A DNA stretch of 7,633 nt, from NCBI GenBank assembly GCA_012512335.1, contig JAAZEK010000438.1, forward strand, positions 1-7,633. The letters are read 5' to 3'. Positions 6,015 through 7,633 of the stretch are shown piece by piece. Each line of letters begins with the position of its first letter. Position 1 is the stretch's first letter. The position numbers and the translations under genes were made by a program. Source of the DNA: Clostridiales bacterium (GTDB lineage: Bacteria > Bacillota > Clostridia > Caldicoprobacterales > DTU083). Below the pieces are notes generated by a model. That model made no database searches. It was not told where the DNA came from and worked only from the letters and a program-made list of their open reading frames with translations.

Positions 6015-6899
6015 TTGGAACAGCTTATTCAACAAATTATCAATGGTGTTTCGCTGGGTAGCATATACGCACTTATTGCTCTTGGTTACACAATGGTATA
6101 TGGCATTATTAAGCTGATCAATTTTGCACATGGCGAAATTTATATGTTAGGTGCTTATATCGGCTATTTCTGTATGACGAACTTAAATTTAGGTTTTTTT
6201 CCATCTCTTATTATTTCTATGGTTCTATGTACCTTAATAGGCATCGGCATTGAAAAAATTGCATACAAGCCTCTTCGAAATGCAACACGTATAGCAGTAC
6301 TTATTACAGCTATTGGTGTCTCACTGTTCATTCAATATGGAACCATGTTTTTTGTAGGAGCAGGTGTTAGAACTTACCCAGCTATGACTGGGATTATAAC
6401 AAGGCGTTTTCAGTTCGGTGATGTATTAATCAATATGCAGCAAATAATGATAGTAGTCATAACAGTGTTGCTTATGATAGCATTGCAGTTTATTGTAAGA
6501 AAAACTAGGATTGGTAAGTCAATGCGAGCTGTATCACTTGATAGTGATGCTGCACAACTTATGGGTATCAATATAAACACCACAATATCATTCACCTTTG
6601 CCTTGGGTTCAGCTTTAGCTGGAGCTGCAGGTATAATGGTTGGTGTTTACTATAACTCTATCAACCCACTAATGGGAACCATGCCAGGCTTAAAGGGTTT
6701 TGTAGCAGCTGTATTCGGAGGTATTGGAATTATTCCAGGAGCCATGCTTGGTGGATATTTAATTGGAATTATTGAAGTGTTTGTTTCAGGTTATGGCAAT
6801 TCCATGTATCGCGATGCTGTTGTATTTGGTATTCTAATTCTGGTTCTTATAGTTAAGCCTACTGGAATACTGGGCAAAAATATAAGAGAGAAGGTGTAG
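6015..6899 (+). CDS. livH: Branched-chain amino acid-type ABC transporter permease LivH
   Basis: One of the two integral membrane subunits forming the channel of the importer. The 294-residue protein is strongly hydrophobic throughout and opens with the family signature QQIINGVSLGSIYALIALGYTMVYGIIKLINFAHGE (about 6-41). The cytoplasmic loop that contacts the ATPase reads IGKSMRAVSLDSDAAQLMGIN (about 167-187), and the late GFVAAVFGGIGIIPGAMLGG block is at about 228-247. TTG at 6015 is preferred as the start: it has AAGGGA seven to eight bases upstream and gives the typical LivH N-terminus MEQLIQQ. An in-frame ATG at 5982 would add 11 charged residues (KCRIERREEDL) but sits just six bases after the livJ-livH hairpin with no ribosome binding site. 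It is two bases from livM and in the same operon as livJ. Confidence 0.92.
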   Translation: MEQLIQQIINGVSLGSIYALIALGYTMVYGIIKLINFAHGEIYMLGAYIGYFCMTNLNLGFFPSLIISMVLCTLIGIGIEKIAYKPLRNATRIAVLITAIGVSLFIQYGTMFFVGAGVRTYPAMTGIITRRFQFGDVLINMQQIMIVVITVLLMIALQFIVRKTRIGKSMRAVSLDSDAAQLMGININTTISFTFALGSALAGAAGIMVGVYYNSINPLMGTMPGLKGFVAAVFGGIGIIPGAMLGGYLIGIIEVFVSGYGNSMYRDAVVFGILILVLIVKPTGILGKNIREKV

Positions 6900-6901
6900 A
6901 T

Positions 6902-7633
6902 TTGAAAAAGTGGATAGCATTAATACTAACCTTCGCCATAGTACAAGTTTTAGTATACTTTAATATCATAAATGATTATTTACAAGCCACCATTGCTACT
7001 ATATGCATCAATATAATTTTAGCAGTTAGTTTGAATTTAGTTACAGGCTTTACAGGTCAGTTTTCGTTAGGCCATGCTGGATTTATGTCAATTGGTGCCT
7101 ATGTATGTGCAATCATACTTATGAGAATCCCTACTGTTTGGGGCTTCTTAGTAGGTTTGTTTGCTGGTGCAATTATTGCGGCTATAGTAGGTTTTCTTGT
7201 AGGGCTACCTACTCTGCGCCTAAAGGGTGACTACTTGGCAATTGCTACCTTAGGTATGTCTGAAATTATACGTATTATATTTTTAAACATGGATAATCTT
7301 ACAAATGGTGCAGCGGGGCTTAGTGGTATACCAAGGTTTACAAACTGGTTATTTCTTTATTTGTTTGTTGTTGGTAGTATTTTACTGATTACCCGATTTT
7401 TAAATTCATCTCATGGAAGAGCTTGTATCTCTATACGAGAGGATGAAATTGCTGCAGAGGCTGTCGGAATAAACTCCACTAAATACAAGGTTACTGCTTT
7501 TACAATAGGTGCTTTTATTGCTGGAATTGCCGGCGCTTTGTATGCTTCTTATTTTTACTTTTTAAAGCCTGATACATTTGGCTTCCAAAAATCCATTGAT
7601 ATTCTGGTAATTGTTGTACTTGGTGGCTTAGGA
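6902..7633 (+). CDS. livM: Branched-chain amino acid-type ABC transporter permease LivM (C-terminus outside window)
   Basis: Second membrane subunit of the importer; 244 codons are visible and the frame is open at the window edge. Family motifs are in order: LNLVTGFTGQFSLGHAGFMSIGAY (44-67), LRLKGDYLAIATLG (105-118), NGAAGLSGIP (135-144), the ATPase-contact loop IREDEIAAEAVGINSTKYKVTAF (178-200), and the start of the VVLGGLG block (238-244). The start is TTG at 6902, two bases after the livH stop, with GAGAAGGTG (6888-6896) as ribosome binding site inside the end of livH; no ATG is available until residue 62. Compared with family lengths of roughly 300 or more, perhaps a fifth to a quarter is missing. 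The ATPase genes livG and livF are expected to follow. Confidence 0.92.
   Translation, partial: MKKWIALILTFAIVQVLVYFNIINDYLQATIATICINIILAVSLNLVTGFTGQFSLGHAGFMSIGAYVCAIILMRIPTVWGFLVGLFAGAIIAAIVGFLVGLPTLRLKGDYLAIATLGMSEIIRIIFLNMDNLTNGAAGLSGIPRFTNWLFLYLFVVGSILLITRFLNSSHGRACISIREDEIAAEAVGINSTKYKVTAFTIGAFIAGIAGALYASYFYFLKPDTFGFQKSIDILVIVVLGGLG

Noticed and set aside
5928..6131. Minus-strand open frame of 67 codons across the livJ-livH gap
   Set aside because: It overlaps the hairpin and the conserved LivH N-terminus and resembles no protein family.

Overview
The window looks like a piece of chromosome from a low-GC Gram-positive anaerobe, most likely a member of the Clostridia. This is inferred from AT-rich coding and intergenic DNA, AGGAG-type ribosome binding sites, sigma-A-like promoters, many TTG/GTG starts and a lipoprotein-type solute-binding protein. 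No rRNA, tRNA, CRISPR array, insertion sequence or phage gene was seen. The species cannot be read from the sequence.

Layout. Positions 1-253 (minus strand) hold the N-terminal part of an OsmC-family protein whose C-terminus lies outside the window. A divergent intergenic region (254-472) carries promoters in both directions. A rightward unit follows: a CNNM/CBS-pair HlyC/CorC-type membrane protein (473-1777) and, 9 bases later with its ribosome binding site overlapping the stop codon, a D-isomer-specific 2-hydroxyacid dehydrogenase (1787-2791). A 102-base gap with a promoter candidate and two perfect 12-bp palindromes leads to a MATE-family multidrug/Na+ antiporter (2894-4381), closed by a clear intrinsic terminator (4397-4427). 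A 363-base non-coding region rich in inverted repeats precedes the start of a branched-chain amino acid-type ABC importer operon: lipoprotein binding protein livJ (4745-5899), a strong intercistronic hairpin (5941-5975), permease livH (6015-6899) and permease livM (6902 to the window end, cut). The ATPases livG and livF would be expected just to the right.

How the genes work together. The three liv genes form one transporter: LivJ captures the ligand outside the membrane and LivH/LivM form the channel. A strong ATG-started, AAAGGAG-led livJ, a hairpin, and TTG-started permeases fit the usual need for more binding protein than permease. The CorC-like protein and the dehydrogenase appear co-transcribed and translationally coupled, but no shared pathway is evident.

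I see no sign of a wholly new system. The points most worth a second look are regulatory: two dyads about 52 bp apart upstream of livJ, the 14-bp livJ-livH hairpin, and a perfect palindrome covering the MATE start codon. Two proteins also depart from their family signatures: the CNNM domain of the CorC-like protein, and an OsmC protein with Lys where Glu is usual.
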